This document shows positions 48,253 to 57,604 of a stretch of DNA of 64,000 nucleotides, one piece after another. Position 1 is the stretch's first letter; each line of letters starts with the position of its first letter. The translations under genes were made by a program, and so were the position numbers. Origin of the DNA: Desulfosporosinus orientis DSM 765. Its GTDB lineage: Bacteria > Bacillota > Desulfitobacteriia > Desulfitobacteriales > Desulfitobacteriaceae. Location: positions 5,643,151 through 5,707,150 of the forward strand of contig NC_016584.1 of NCBI RefSeq assembly GCF_000235605.1. Direction: 5' to 3'. The notes below the pieces were generated by a model. That model had not been told where the DNA came from. It searched no databases and saw nothing but the letters and a program-made list of their open reading frames with translations.

Positions 48253-49497
48253 CTAAGTCAGGGACAGCCCGTAAGCTTTCAGGAAAATCCAAATCGGGTG
48301 TTTGATTTCTATCCCCGATCCATGCTGAATTTGAACCTGACACCCCCCGCATTCCGTGATTATGCTTTGGAATTCTCTATTAGTTACGCCGGCCTGAACA
48401 CGCGCAAATAAAGGCCCGCCGATTTCCATGGCCAGCGGATATTTCTCCCGCTTATAGCCATAACTCCCCGATAAGCCGCAGCACTCTGAATCGAGATTGG
48501 TAACCTGTACTCCCGGAATTAAGCGCAATAAGCGCAGGGAAGGGATTCCAATACCTTGAGCCTTTAAATGGCAGGGAGCATGGTAACCAAGGGATACGGT
48601 AACCTCTTGAAAATCTTTTTTAAGTTCTCCTCTCTCATGCAGAAACCAAAGAAACTCGAATAAATCATAAGTCTGTTGACCTATAAGTTCCCCTCCGGGC
48701 ACCCTGCTCTTTGGATACTCCTCCTTCAACGCTAAGCTGCAGCTGGTGCAGGATGTTATCACCGGAATTCCCGCCTGCAAATAAGGATTCAGCAAGGATA
48801 GGTTTTTTCTGACGTTCTTTCTGGCTCCTTCAAACTCTCCGTTGGCTTGAAGGGGCACCCCGCAACAGCCGAAAGCAGGTACGATCACGTCATACCCCTG
48901 GTGCTCCAAAACCCTTACGACCGCCAGACCCGTCAAACTGTCATTATACGTAACAAAACAACCGGGAAAATAGACAACCTGCTTGGAGTTAGCAGGACTC
49001 GTATTTTTCGTCGGTTTAAATTTGGGTTTATAGGCAGGTAAGGGAGCATAACGGCTGATGCCCAAGGCGTTTTCCAATCCCCCCCGCAGGAAAGACAGTT
49101 TTAGCATCTCATTGGTCAGATTCGGAAAAACCGTTCCTAACCGTCCCAAGTATTCTGCCCGACCTAAGATTCGGTCCCGGACTCGGCGGCGCCGGTCCTT
49201 TCCCCCTGTTTGCCCTTCCTGAAGGGCCATTTCCCTCGCTCTCAAAATCATATCCGTAATTCTTACCCCAGAGGGACAAGTAACTTCACACGTTTTACAA
49301 TTAGAACAGTCCTTTAAATACCTGGTATACGTGGCTATGCCTTCCAGCCGGAATCGTTCTGCATCAGGCCCGAGACTTTTAGGTCCCGGAAAGGAAGGAT
49401 ACACGGCTGCAACAGGGCATAGGGCAGTACAGGCACTACACTTAATACATGCATCCAAACTACTGACTTTATCTTGTCCATCCATTTCAATCTGCAT
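48253..49497 (-). CDS. glpC: Anaerobic glycerol-3-phosphate dehydrogenase subunit C (Fe-S)
   Basis: About 414 residues. Two 4Fe-4S ferredoxin motifs lie near the N-terminus (CIKCSACTALCP and CSNCKTCEVTCP). Two CCG domains follow (CFVTYND...GCCGVPL and HAPCHLKAQG...SECCGLSG). GlpC anchors GlpAB to the membrane and passes electrons to quinone. The frame opens upstream to 49617 inside glpB; I take the ATG at 49497, or the next ATG at 49485 which has the better distance from AGGAAGG. It begins just after the glpB stop. Confidence 0.94.
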   Translation of the reverse strand: MQIEMDGQDKVSSLDACIKCSACTALCPVAAVYPSFPGPKSLGPDAERFRLEGIATYTRYLKDCSNCKTCEVTCPSGVRITDMILRAREMALQEGQTGGKDRRRRVRDRILGRAEYLGRLGTVFPNLTNEMLKLSFLRGGLENALGISRYAPLPAYKPKFKPTKNTSPANSKQVVYFPGCFVTYNDSLTGLAVVRVLEHQGYDVIVPAFGCCGVPLQANGEFEGARKNVRKNLSLLNPYLQAGIPVITSCTSCSLALKEEYPKSRVPGGELIGQQTYDLFEFLWFLHERGELKKDFQEVTVSLGYHAPCHLKAQGIGIPSLRLLRLIPGVQVTNLDSECCGLSGSYGYKREKYPLAMEIGGPLFARVQAGVTNREFQSIITECGGCQVQIQHGSGIEIKHPIWIFLKAYGLSLT

Positions 49498-49502
49498 CCT
49501 TC

Positions 49503-50717
49503 CTACATTTTCTCCCCTGCAAACCATCCTGAAGCCAGAGCTACTCCTCCCCCGCAGTGCTCCATCCACGGGTCCCAATGAGCAAGCATTCGTCCAATGA
49601 CGCGTACATTTTCCCAAATTAGTTCATGGGTCTTTAAATCCAGGGGACGGAGTTCATGATCAACTTCAACCCCCATACGAGCGTAAGGCTGTTCACCTAG
49701 AAACTCTGCCTTCGTCCACTCACCCCTTGGGACAAACAGGGGTAACCCAAACACCATCTCTTTGGCTTCTTGAGGGGTTACTTCTATGCCGCCGCCGAAA
49801 ATTCCACCCGTTGCCAAGACAAATTTGCGGGCCCTAAACTCAGAATCTTTACCTTTACTCTGGACAAGAATCCTTTGACAACGCTTTCCCTGCCGTTCAA
49901 CCTCTTTAACGCCTGCTCCTACGATCATCTCCCCGCCCAAAGCTTTAAATCGTTTCCTCAATGCTTGATAGAGTTCATAGCCGGCAAAGGACGGCGGAAA
50001 AGCCGTCATCTCCAGAACCGGAAACGGCAGTCTCTTTAATTCCTCTTGTAAGAGCATTGAAAATCCTGCAGAAAGTCCGGGGAAGATTATTACAATATTG
50101 CGGAGATCTGTGGTCGTGTTCTCTAATCTTTGCACCAGAGAATTAAACACATTTTTCAATGCCCGGGTTCCCGGGGCAGAGCACCAGTACCTGGCATAAT
50201 CCATTCCTGTTATGGGTTTGCCAAGAGCATACCAGGCTTCAAAGGCTTCCAGACGAAATTGGTGTATGGTTAAGACACTTTGAGGATAAGTCTTTTCCAA
50301 ATTGACTTTTATGACCTCCGGAAAAAAATCCTTCATCCCCTCCGGCACCATCAGCACCATTAGCTGGCCATCTTGTAAAACCCCGGCATTCAGTCCTTCA
50401 GGAATTAACCCTCCTTGTCTGGACGTTCCCAAGGGAGTGAGGGCGTATTGAACCTCACCCCTTTCCCCCCGGTAATCAGGAAATAGAGTTCGGAAATAAT
50501 CCAAGGCCTTATTAAGAGCTGTTTCTCCCAATAAGGCATAAGGATGATTCTTTTGCTTAGTTAACAGCCCTGGGTTCCCTACATCAATTACCCCAGAGCT
50601 ATAGATCAGACTTCCAACCCCTTCTGAGATTATTAATATTTCTTTGCCCCTTTCAGCGCCTCGAATTCCGGCCAAAAGACCTGCCAGACCCCCTCCGACG
50701 ACAATGCCATCCCACAT
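49503..50717 (-). CDS. glpB: Anaerobic glycerol-3-phosphate dehydrogenase subunit B
   Basis: 404 residues with an N-terminal FAD-binding Rossmann motif (GIVVGGGLAGLLAGIRGAER) and the C-terminal FVLATGGIFGGGIEV. It forms the soluble flavoprotein dimer with GlpA. GGAGGAG lies 5 bases before the ATG. It follows glpA by 16 bases and abuts glpC, so glpABC is one transcription unit. It is of typical length for the family. Confidence 0.93.
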   Translation of the reverse strand: MWDGIVVGGGLAGLLAGIRGAERGKEILIISEGVGSLIYSSGVIDVGNPGLLTKQKNHPYALLGETALNKALDYFRTLFPDYRGERGEVQYALTPLGTSRQGGLIPEGLNAGVLQDGQLMVLMVPEGMKDFFPEVIKVNLEKTYPQSVLTIHQFRLEAFEAWYALGKPITGMDYARYWCSAPGTRALKNVFNSLVQRLENTTTDLRNIVIIFPGLSAGFSMLLQEELKRLPFPVLEMTAFPPSFAGYELYQALRKRFKALGGEMIVGAGVKEVERQGKRCQRILVQSKGKDSEFRARKFVLATGGIFGGGIEVTPQEAKEMVFGLPLFVPRGEWTKAEFLGEQPYARMGVEVDHELRPLDLKTHELIWENVRVIGRMLAHWDPWMEHCGGGVALASGWFAGEKM

Positions 50718-50733
50718 GGGAACTCCTCCTCAA

Positions 50734-52347
50734 TTATCGCTGGTTTTCATTTAGTTGAAGGGTGCCTGCGTATATTGCTCTGGTTAACTCAGTTTCACGC
50801 AATTGCTGTCCCCATAATACCGGTCGTATTCCTTTCCAGCGCTGATTAATAAAACTTCGCAACTCGCCTTGTATAGGATCAAACTTTTGCTTCTCCAGTC
50901 TCAATAAAGGCAGCACTCGGTAGGTACAGAAAGCCCCCTGGCAAGTCCCCATTCCCAGGCGAGTCTTGCGCCGGATATCGGCCAAATGATGAGAATCCGG
51001 ATCGGCGGCAACTTTTTCTATTTCCGCAGCACTCACCATTTCACACTCACATAGCATTTGGGCTTTACTGGGATCCCTTTTGATTTTTTCAATAACCTCT
51101 TTTGCATCATCTCCAAGCCTTTCCAGCATTTTTTCTGCAGCGGCAGAAGGCAAAATCCGCAAAGCTTGTTGTCGTAAATCTTTAGGTATTTCCGGCAGTA
51201 ATGATTCCTGAGCTGTACGGCAAGGGACCTTATTGCCCAGCTTATCTGCCACCCAGTCGGACACTTTTTCTGCCATTAAGCGATAGGTCGTGAACTTTCC
51301 TCCGACAATGCTGATCAACCCTTGAACTCCATCCTGAGCTTCATGATCAATCAGGGCGAAGTTCCGGCTTACCTCCCGACCCGCTTCTGCAGACCCTGGC
51401 AGTTTACTATCATCCCGGTGAAGAGGCCTTACTCCTGCAAAGGCCCGGATGACTCTGTAATTTATGATATTAGGAAGAAGCATTCCACCCATACTCAACA
51501 ACCTTTTAACCTCATCATCCTTAGGTTGATTATCTTGGGGTGAGTCAACAATTTCCGAAGTAGTGCCCAAGATGGTAATTGTCTCATGGGGGACAAAAAT
51601 ATCACCATCACTGGGCAGATGTAAGCGATTGATCACTCGCTGGAAGAGCCGATGATTGAAGGCCAGCAAGGTTCCCTTATCACAGATCACCTCTAAAGTA
51701 ACACCGATAGAAGCCGCAATCTTTGCAGCCCAGGCACCGCTGGCATTGACTACCACTTCACTATGAAAAGCCACCTCTTCGCCATTGGTAAGATCTTTGG
51801 CCTTTACGCCAACAACCTTGCCGCTTTCCATAATAAGAGATTGAACTTGATGATAGGTTTTGTATTCACCGCCGTAATGCTTAGCGGATTTGGCATTAGC
51901 CCAAACCAGCTTAAAACCATCCACTGTTGCATCAGGCACCTCAAACACTCTGGACACACTCTTCAGCAAGGGTTCCTTGACGTAAGCCTCTGCAAGGGAT
52001 AGTTCCCGTATAGGAATATTAGCCTTGCCGCATCCTTTAAGCCATTGTTCCACATAAAGGGAGTCATCCTCTTCCGACTGAACAAACCAACCTCCTGTAT
52101 CCGCGATACAATGAGCGGCAATCTGTTTAAGAATGAGATTCTCGGCAATACATTCTGCCGCTGAAACAGAGTCTTTAACTGCATAGCGAGCGCCGCTGTG
52201 CAATAAACCATGGAAGCGTGAGCTGGTTCCATGGGCCAAGTCTCCTTGTTCCAGCAATAAAGCAGATATCCCCCTCATGCTTAAATCCCGCAAAATCCCT
52301 ACTCCAGTTGCACCACCGCCAACAATCACAACCTGGTAATCTATCAT
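50734..52347 (-). CDS. glpA: Anaerobic glycerol-3-phosphate dehydrogenase subunit A
   Basis: 537 residues. VVIVGGGATGVGILRDLSMR binds FAD, and HGLLHSGARYAV and AFAGVRPLHRDD are GlpA/GlpD motifs. The C-terminus has a BFD-like 2Fe-2S domain (MLCECEMVSAAEIEKV and MGTCQGAFC), which marks the anaerobic GlpA type rather than aerobic GlpD. It oxidises G3P to dihydroxyacetone phosphate. AAGGGGGAG lies before the ATG. A hairpin precedes it and the gene for the antiterminator GlpP comes just before. Confidence 0.95.
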   Translation of the reverse strand: MIDYQVVIVGGGATGVGILRDLSMRGISALLLEQGDLAHGTSSRFHGLLHSGARYAVKDSVSAAECIAENLILKQIAAHCIADTGGWFVQSEEDDSLYVEQWLKGCGKANIPIRELSLAEAYVKEPLLKSVSRVFEVPDATVDGFKLVWANAKSAKHYGGEYKTYHQVQSLIMESGKVVGVKAKDLTNGEEVAFHSEVVVNASGAWAAKIAASIGVTLEVICDKGTLLAFNHRLFQRVINRLHLPSDGDIFVPHETITILGTTSEIVDSPQDNQPKDDEVKRLLSMGGMLLPNIINYRVIRAFAGVRPLHRDDSKLPGSAEAGREVSRNFALIDHEAQDGVQGLISIVGGKFTTYRLMAEKVSDWVADKLGNKVPCRTAQESLLPEIPKDLRQQALRILPSAAAEKMLERLGDDAKEVIEKIKRDPSKAQMLCECEMVSAAEIEKVAADPDSHHLADIRRKTRLGMGTCQGAFCTYRVLPLLRLEKQKFDPIQGELRSFINQRWKGIRPVLWGQQLRETELTRAIYAGTLQLNENQR

Positions 52348-52394
52348 ACTGGCTCCCCCTTAATCCAGATCTTAGATTCTTAGTTAACATCATA

Positions 52395-52434
52395 AAGCCA
52401 CTGGTGGAACCAAATACGCTTCCTCCAGTGGCTT
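52395..52434 (-). terminator. Leader hairpin between glpP and glpA, likely GlpP target
   Basis: Stem of 12 pairs with one mismatch: 52395-52407 (AAGCCACTGGTGG) with 52422-52434. The minus strand reads GGCTTTATG after it, a weak U-run. It lies about 50 bases before glpA, where GlpP-type antiterminators act on glpD in Bacillus. The regulatory role is inferred from position. Confidence 0.6.
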
Positions 52435-52465
52435 CTCTTCTTCTCTCAGCCATTTCTATCAAATT

Positions 52466-53053
52466 TTAGGTCAAACGCAGCTTCCAGAGGTTTCTCCGGC
52501 TTGCTGTCACCGCTGTCAAACCATTATTTAGGGCCGTATGTACGTCCTCCGCTGTCCGCAGCAGTCCTCCTCCTAAAATACTTAAATCCGTGACCTTTAA
52601 GAACTCTTCGATGGCAAATTTCGGTACGGTGGCAGGTAATATTTCGATAGCATCCGGGGTTACCTTTTTAATGACTTTTAATCCCGTGCGAATGGCTTCT
52701 GAATCCACTAAAAACAACCTTTGTACCGTTAATAGATTGTTTTCTTTGGCATAGCGCAAAAGCTGCCATTTTACCGAAACAACTCCTTCAAGGCCTAAGC
52801 GTTTCAAGTAACGCATTCCTGCCTCATCTTTGCCGATGCCTTCAATTAAATCAACATGAGCGAGCAAGGATTTCTCAGGGTATCTGCTGCGGACTTTCAG
52901 AACCCCTTCTAAATCATTAATATCCCCGCCAATTAGAATCACTACGGAAACTCCGGGTATGTTTAAGACCTCCGTTAAATCCTCCAGATGCTTAACAGCA
53001 GGAACGATTCGGCTCTTTATTAAAGCTTCTTTAAAATTCATTTTACTGATCAT
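52466..53053 (-). CDS. glpP: Glycerol-3-phosphate-responsive antiterminator GlpP
   Basis: About 195 residues of a TIM-barrel-like fold: IPGVSVVILIGGDINDLEGV, SLLAHVDLIEGIGKDEAGMR, VVSVKWQLLRYAKENNLL and ATVPKFAIEEFLKV match GlpP. In Bacillus, GlpP bound to G3P stops early termination of glp mRNAs. The ATG at 53053 has GGAAGG 5 bases upstream; the longer frame to 53176 overlaps glpQ and is not needed. It lies between glpQ and the hairpin before glpA. Confidence 0.93.
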   Translation of the reverse strand: MISKMNFKEALIKSRIVPAVKHLEDLTEVLNIPGVSVVILIGGDINDLEGVLKVRSRYPEKSLLAHVDLIEGIGKDEAGMRYLKRLGLEGVVSVKWQLLRYAKENNLLTVQRLFLVDSEAIRTGLKVIKKVTPDAIEILPATVPKFAIEEFLKVTDLSILGGGLLRTAEDVHTALNNGLTAVTASRRNLWKLRLT

Positions 53054-53097
53054 GTCAACCTTCCACATCTGCTCCGGTAATGTTTCCCAGCAACTGT

Positions 53098-53799
53098 TTA
53101 CCTGGCAATAAAACGTTCCGGATAATTGGTAATTACCATATCCGCTCCTGAGACGGCAACATGCTCCATCTCCCAATCCTCATTCACTGTGTAAGTATTA
53201 ACGCCGATTCCCCGCAAATGACTTTCTCTAACTAATTCCGGAGTGACAAAGGCAAAATGAGGGTGTAAATGACTTGCCCCTAAGTTCTGAGCATAAAGCC
53301 AAGGGGCGACAAGTCCGCAGTCATAAAGCAATCCTGTTTGCAGGTGGGGGAAATCCTGAATAACTTCTAAGATGGTATGATGTTCAAAAGAAGAAATAAT
53401 GCTTTGCTGAGTCACTTGGTACTTTTCTAATAAATCAACCACTCGACCAACAATGCCAGGATATTTGATCAAGCCTGTTTTAATTTCCACATTAAGTATG
53501 AGGGATCTGCCTTTCAGCATTTCCAGCAGCTCAGTGAAGGTGGGAATAGCAGCAAACATACCGAACTCCACCCCAAAGTTAAGCTGCTTGAGTTCCTTAA
53601 GTGAATAGTCTTTTATCCAGCCAACACCATCGCTGGTGCGATCAACTCGTTCGTCATGACAAATGACAATCTCTTTATCCCGCGTCAGCTGCACATCGAA
53701 CTCAAATCCATCCACTCCAAATTCTAAGCCCTTGGCAAAGGAGGGCAACGTATTTTCAGGGGATGTACCGGCAGCTCCTCTATGGCCTAATATTTTCAT
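53098..53799 (-). CDS. glpQ: Glycerophosphodiester phosphodiesterase
   Basis: 233 residues. It begins ILGHRGAAGTSPENTLPSFA, the GDPD signature with the first metal-binding residues, followed by DGFEFDVQLTRDKEIVICHD (metal Glu/Asp and catalytic His) and LNVEIKTG. There is no signal peptide, so it acts in the cytoplasm on glycerophosphodiesters brought in by the linked Ugp transporter, giving G3P plus an alcohol. AAGGAG lies before the ATG. Confidence 0.94.
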   Translation of the reverse strand: MKILGHRGAAGTSPENTLPSFAKGLEFGVDGFEFDVQLTRDKEIVICHDERVDRTSDGVGWIKDYSLKELKQLNFGVEFGMFAAIPTFTELLEMLKGRSLILNVEIKTGLIKYPGIVGRVVDLLEKYQVTQQSIISSFEHHTILEVIQDFPHLQTGLLYDCGLVAPWLYAQNLGASHLHPHFAFVTPELVRESHLRGIGVNTYTVNEDWEMEHVAVSGADMVITNYPERFIAR

Positions 53800-53920
53800 G
53801 CTTTTCTCCTTAGGGCCTCAATCGTTAATCCGTCCTTTTCAACCATCTATACAACCCCATAACTATCATATCACTAGAACTAACCTTATTGTGCAGTCTC
53901 CAGATATTTTTATGGTTACA

Positions 53921-55027
53921 TCATTGTCTGGGTATTGTCTCCTGAGTCTCCGGATCGAAAAAATGAGCAGCCCTCATATCTAAAGCAATTCTGTGAGTTT
54001 TCATCACTTTAGCTGTGCTGGAAGGCTCCATGCGTGCAATCATATTGACGCCGCTTAAAAAGAAGTAAACATAGTTCTCGGAGCCTACCGGTTCAACCAC
54101 TTCAATCGTTACATCCAATGCCCAGTCCGGATGCTCCTCTATAAAGGACTCCTTATCATAAATAGCTTCGGGGCGAATCCCCATCACGATTTCTTTCGAT
54201 ATGTATGAAGCAAGCTCCTCTCGGCGCTCTTCAACGGAAGTCAAGCGGAAATCCGGTGTCTCTAAACAAAGAACCCCTTTTTCCTCCCTTACCTTTGCCT
54301 TCAGGAAGTTCATCGCCGGAGAGCCGATAAAACTGGCCACAAACATATTCTTCGGCTGGTTATATAAATTCATGGGGGTATCGACTTGCTGGATAAATCC
54401 TTCTTTCATGACGACGATTCTGTCCCCCATGGTCATAGCTTCTGTCTGATCATGGGTTACATAAATAAAGGTGGTTTTCAGACGATGACGGAGTTTAGCG
54501 ATCTCGGCACGCATCTGAACCCTAAGCTTGGCATCCAAGTTTGAAAGGGGTTCATCTAAGAGGAATACTTTGGGTTCACGAACAATGGCTCGCCCCAAAG
54601 CAACCCTCTGCCGCTGTCCGCCCGAAAGTTCTTTAGGTTTTCGCTCTAACAAATGTTCAATCTCCAGAATTTTAGCCGCTTCTTTCACCCTTTGAACAAT
54701 TTCTTTTTTAGGATATTTATTTAATTTTAAGCCAAAAGCCATGTTTTCAAAAACATTCATATGAGGGTATAAAGCATAGCTCTGAAAAACCATAGCTATA
54801 TCCCGGTCTTTGGGAGCCAAATCGTTAACCAGTTTGCCATCGATCATGATTTCTCCGGAAGAAATCCCTTCTAAGCCTGCAATCATCCGCAGGGTTGTGG
54901 ACTTTCCACATCCGGACGGGCCGACTAAAACAAGAAATTCTTTATCCTCAATTTCTAAGTTAAAATTATGAACCACCGTCGATTGCTCGAATTTCTTAAC
55001 GACATTTCTCAGTACTAAGCCAGCCAA
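53921..55027 (-). CDS. ugpC: Glycerol-3-phosphate/glycerophosphodiester ABC ATPase (UgpC/MalK type)
   Basis: 368 residues. Walker A is VGPSGCGKSTTLRMIAG, the signature [17 protein letters not shown] and Walker B VFLLDEPLSNLDAKLR. A MalK-type C-terminal regulatory (TOBE) part follows residue 235. The TTG at 55027 has AGGAGG 7 bases upstream. It energises UgpAE. The sequence alone does not separate it from other sugar ATPases; the glpQ and glpABC neighbours decide the name. Confidence 0.9.
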   Translation of the reverse strand: MAGLVLRNVVKKFEQSTVVHNFNLEIEDKEFLVLVGPSGCGKSTTLRMIAGLEGISSGEIMIDGKLVNDLAPKDRDIAMVFQSYALYPHMNVFENMAFGLKLNKYPKKEIVQRVKEAAKILEIEHLLERKPKELSGGQRQRVALGRAIVREPKVFLLDEPLSNLDAKLRVQMRAEIAKLRHRLKTTFIYVTHDQTEAMTMGDRIVVMKEGFIQQVDTPMNLYNQPKNMFVASFIGSPAMNFLKAKVREEKGVLCLETPDFRLTSVEERREELASYISKEIVMGIRPEAIYDKESFIEEHPDWALDVTIEVVEPVGSENYVYFFLSGVNMIARMEPSSTAKVMKTHRIALDMRAAHFFDPETQETIPRQ

Positions 55028-55094
55028 TTCACAACCTCCTAACCTAAGCCCTTCTATTCAGCCGTATATGTAGTGCTACTACTCTGCCCGTTAA

Positions 55095-55201
55095 AAAGCC
55101 CAAAACATTCTAAAGAATAATGACCCCAAAGACAGGGGCGGCTACGCCCACAAGAGTGAACCCATTGCCGGGAGAGGCTGTAAGGCCTACAAAGCCGGCG
55201 C
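55095..55201. repeat. Dispersed intergenic repeat, copy 2
   Basis: Lies in the 229-base gap between ugpB and ugpC, inside the operon. It aligns with 2110-2223 along its whole length and, in its first half, with the reverse complement of 60401-60482 (GACCCCAAAG, then AGGG...GCC). It contains the hairpin AGGGGCGGCTACGCCC. A 60-codon frame through it looks accidental. Confidence 0.78.
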
Positions 55202-55256
55202 TGGGAAGCAGAGCTCCCGCGCCAGCAAGTTGACAAACCTCGGAATTCTGTTGCTG

Positions 55257-56579
55257 TTACTTGCCCAAAACCTTATCCAATGCTTCCTGGGCTTCCTTCT
55301 GAGCCTGCTGTAATGCCGTAGCTGCGGGTACATTTTCGATTTCAACTTTGTCGGCTGCCTTCTTCAAAGCATCCAGAATCTTTCCGCCTGTGGGATCAAT
55401 AAATTCAGGAGAAGAGACCATGGCTTGTTCGAAAGGTACCAGGGCTTGAGGATTTTTAGCAGAATAATCTTTAAAAGCCTGAGATTCCATGGATGATTTT
55501 CGAACTCCGATATACCCTGTCTTCATGGACCAATCCGCTGAATTTTCTGTGCCCGTGAAAAACTTAATCCATTCAAAGGCTGCCTCTTTTTGTTCCGGTG
55601 AAGTAATTGCCGGAATCGCTAAAGCTTGAGAAAAAGCTTGAGGCGCTGGGCCGTGTCCTTCCCATCCCGGCTGAATATGAGCAGCAATAATGGAAAAATC
55701 TAAATCTCCTTGGTCTCCGCTGGAACCGGTATAACCGGCTGCGTTGCCTTTCATGACATCTCCAATGGTGTCATACCAATATTGCCAGCCTTGTCCGCCG
55801 GAGTGAATACGCATAATCTTATCATCGAATATGGCCTTGCGGAAAAATTCCCAAGTATCCACCCATTCCGGGGAATCGATGGTCACGGTTTTGCCATCCT
55901 CACTTAAGAACTTTCCTCCCTTGCTTAAGGTTGCATCGATTAGGTTTTTCTCGTCCCACATAGGCTCCCAACCATAAACAGCAACTTCGCCGCCGTTTCT
56001 TTGGGTTAATTTCTTGGCAGCTTCAGCTAAACTCTCCCAGGTCTGAAGTGCTTTGTCAGGATCGATATTGGCTTTTTCAAACATATCCTTGCGATAATAA
56101 AGTACTTGAGTGGTGGCATAAGCCGGAAGATAATACAACTTGCCATTCATTTGGCCTTGTTTGTAAAAGGATGGAACAAAGTCTTCCGGGTTAAAGTTCT
56201 TATCATTGGCCACTAAATCATCAAGAGGAGCGAGTACTTCACGCTGTGCCAGCGTATTCGCCCGAATATTTTCCAACAAAACCACAGCAGGAGCCTTCTT
56301 AGCTGCGATTCCTGCCTGTAGTGCCCTGAAAGTATCATCATAGCTTGCTTGGGCGACCCCTGTTACATGAACTTTGTTTTGAGATTGATTGAACTTATCA
56401 ATGGCCGCCTTCATATTTTCCCCAAGTTTTCCGCCAAGACCATACCAATACTCGATTTCCACGGGTTTTCCATTGTCAGGGCTTTCGGAAGCTGTCTTTG
56501 TGCTCCCGCACCCTGTTACAGCAGACATTAACACCATTAAAATTGCCATGATGACTCCAAGACATTTAAACCTGCGCAT
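55257..56579 (-). CDS. ugpB: Solute-binding lipoprotein (UgpB type)
   Basis: 440 residues. Lipoprotein signal with lipobox AVTGC (Cys at 24). The mature part starts with VEIEYWYGLGGKLGENMKAA, has the family motif NGKLYYLPAYATTQVLYYRKD and EWIKFFTGTENSADWSMKTG near the end. It binds G3P or glycerophosphodiesters outside the cell. Order here is ugpA-ugpE-ugpB-ugpC. GAGGAGG lies before the ATG. Confidence 0.9.
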   Translation of the reverse strand: MRRFKCLGVIMAILMVLMSAVTGCGSTKTASESPDNGKPVEIEYWYGLGGKLGENMKAAIDKFNQSQNKVHVTGVAQASYDDTFRALQAGIAAKKAPAVVLLENIRANTLAQREVLAPLDDLVANDKNFNPEDFVPSFYKQGQMNGKLYYLPAYATTQVLYYRKDMFEKANIDPDKALQTWESLAEAAKKLTQRNGGEVAVYGWEPMWDEKNLIDATLSKGGKFLSEDGKTVTIDSPEWVDTWEFFRKAIFDDKIMRIHSGGQGWQYWYDTIGDVMKGNAAGYTGSSGDQGDLDFSIIAAHIQPGWEGHGPAPQAFSQALAIPAITSPEQKEAAFEWIKFFTGTENSADWSMKTGYIGVRKSSMESQAFKDYSAKNPQALVPFEQAMVSSPEFIDPTGGKILDALKKAADKVEIENVPAATALQQAQKEAQEALDKVLGK

Positions 56580-56708
56580 CTGCCTTCCTCCTTCATCTCT
56601 TCATTGACATCTCTGAGCATTTCTAATTGGGCCAGGTATGCTTGCCGGCCAGCCACACCCCCTTGTCACTTTATCTAAGATCTTTATGTCCCTGATCTTT
56701 CCCCTGCC

Positions 56709-57575
56709 TTAACCTTTGATCCCTGTATCTCCAATTCCCTTCATAAACCAGTTTTGGGCCAGGAAGAAAACAATCAGCAAGGGGGCAATGGTAAAGGTAC
56801 TTGCCGCCATAATTTGTGGCCAATTAAGCCCATAGGCCCCTCCTCCGATAAAATACTGGCGGAGTCCCTGCGTCACTAAACGCATATTTTCACTTTTGGT
56901 AATTAACATCGGCCATAAATAGTTGTTATAGTTTGTCACAAAACTAATTAAACCAAAGGTTACTACCGTTGTTTTGGAAATTGGCATAAAAATACGCCAT
57001 AATATGGTCCAATGTCCTGCACCATCTAACAATGCTGCCTCCACGGTTTCTCGATGCACTTGCAGAAAGGCCTGACGCATGAGAAAGATACCAAAGACAC
57101 TGGTAGCATTGGAAATGATCAACCCCCGGTAAGTATCCAGCCAATTAAGATTCCCCAAAATCACATAACTAGGTACGTATGTAGCCGCAACAGGCAGCAT
57201 GTAAGTTCCCATAATCAGAGCAAACAGCAAATTTCTGCCCCGAAATTTTAATTGAGTTAAGACATAAGCCATCATGGAGGAATTGATAATTTGAATTGCC
57301 ACAATGCAGCCCGCTGTGAAAACGCTGTTAAACACATACTGGCCGAAAGGCGCTCCATGCCAAGCTTCCATAAAATTCTGCCATTGTGGAACTTGGGGTA
57401 AAAGCTTAGGAGGAAACATCCATATCTCATCTCTGGTCTTTAAAGCGCTTGTCACCATCCAGATAAAAGGAAAAGCCACAATGAGACTAAGGGCTATGAG
57501 GAAAAGATGAGCTGTTAAATCTCCCCATTTAGCCGATGTTATTCCGGGTCTTTTCTGTACTTTATGTTTTACCAA
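56709..57575 (-). CDS. ugpE: ABC transporter permease (UgpE type)
   Basis: About 288 residues with six TM helices of the MalG class: LIALSLIVAFPFIWMVTSAL at the N-terminus and the EAA loop EAALLDGAGHWTILWRIFMP. I use the TTG at 57575 with AAGGGGTG 5 bases upstream; the frame is open to 57623, where it would overlap ugpA. It pairs with UgpA. Confidence 0.9.
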   Translation of the reverse strand: MVKHKVQKRPGITSAKWGDLTAHLFLIALSLIVAFPFIWMVTSALKTRDEIWMFPPKLLPQVPQWQNFMEAWHGAPFGQYVFNSVFTAGCIVAIQIINSSMMAYVLTQLKFRGRNLLFALIMGTYMLPVAATYVPSYVILGNLNWLDTYRGLIISNATSVFGIFLMRQAFLQVHRETVEAALLDGAGHWTILWRIFMPISKTTVVTFGLISFVTNYNNYLWPMLITKSENMRLVTQGLRQYFIGGGAYGLNWPQIMAASTFTIAPLLIVFFLAQNWFMKGIGDTGIKG

Positions 57576-57604
57576 GTTATCACCCCTTATTAATCCTGAG
57601 TTTT

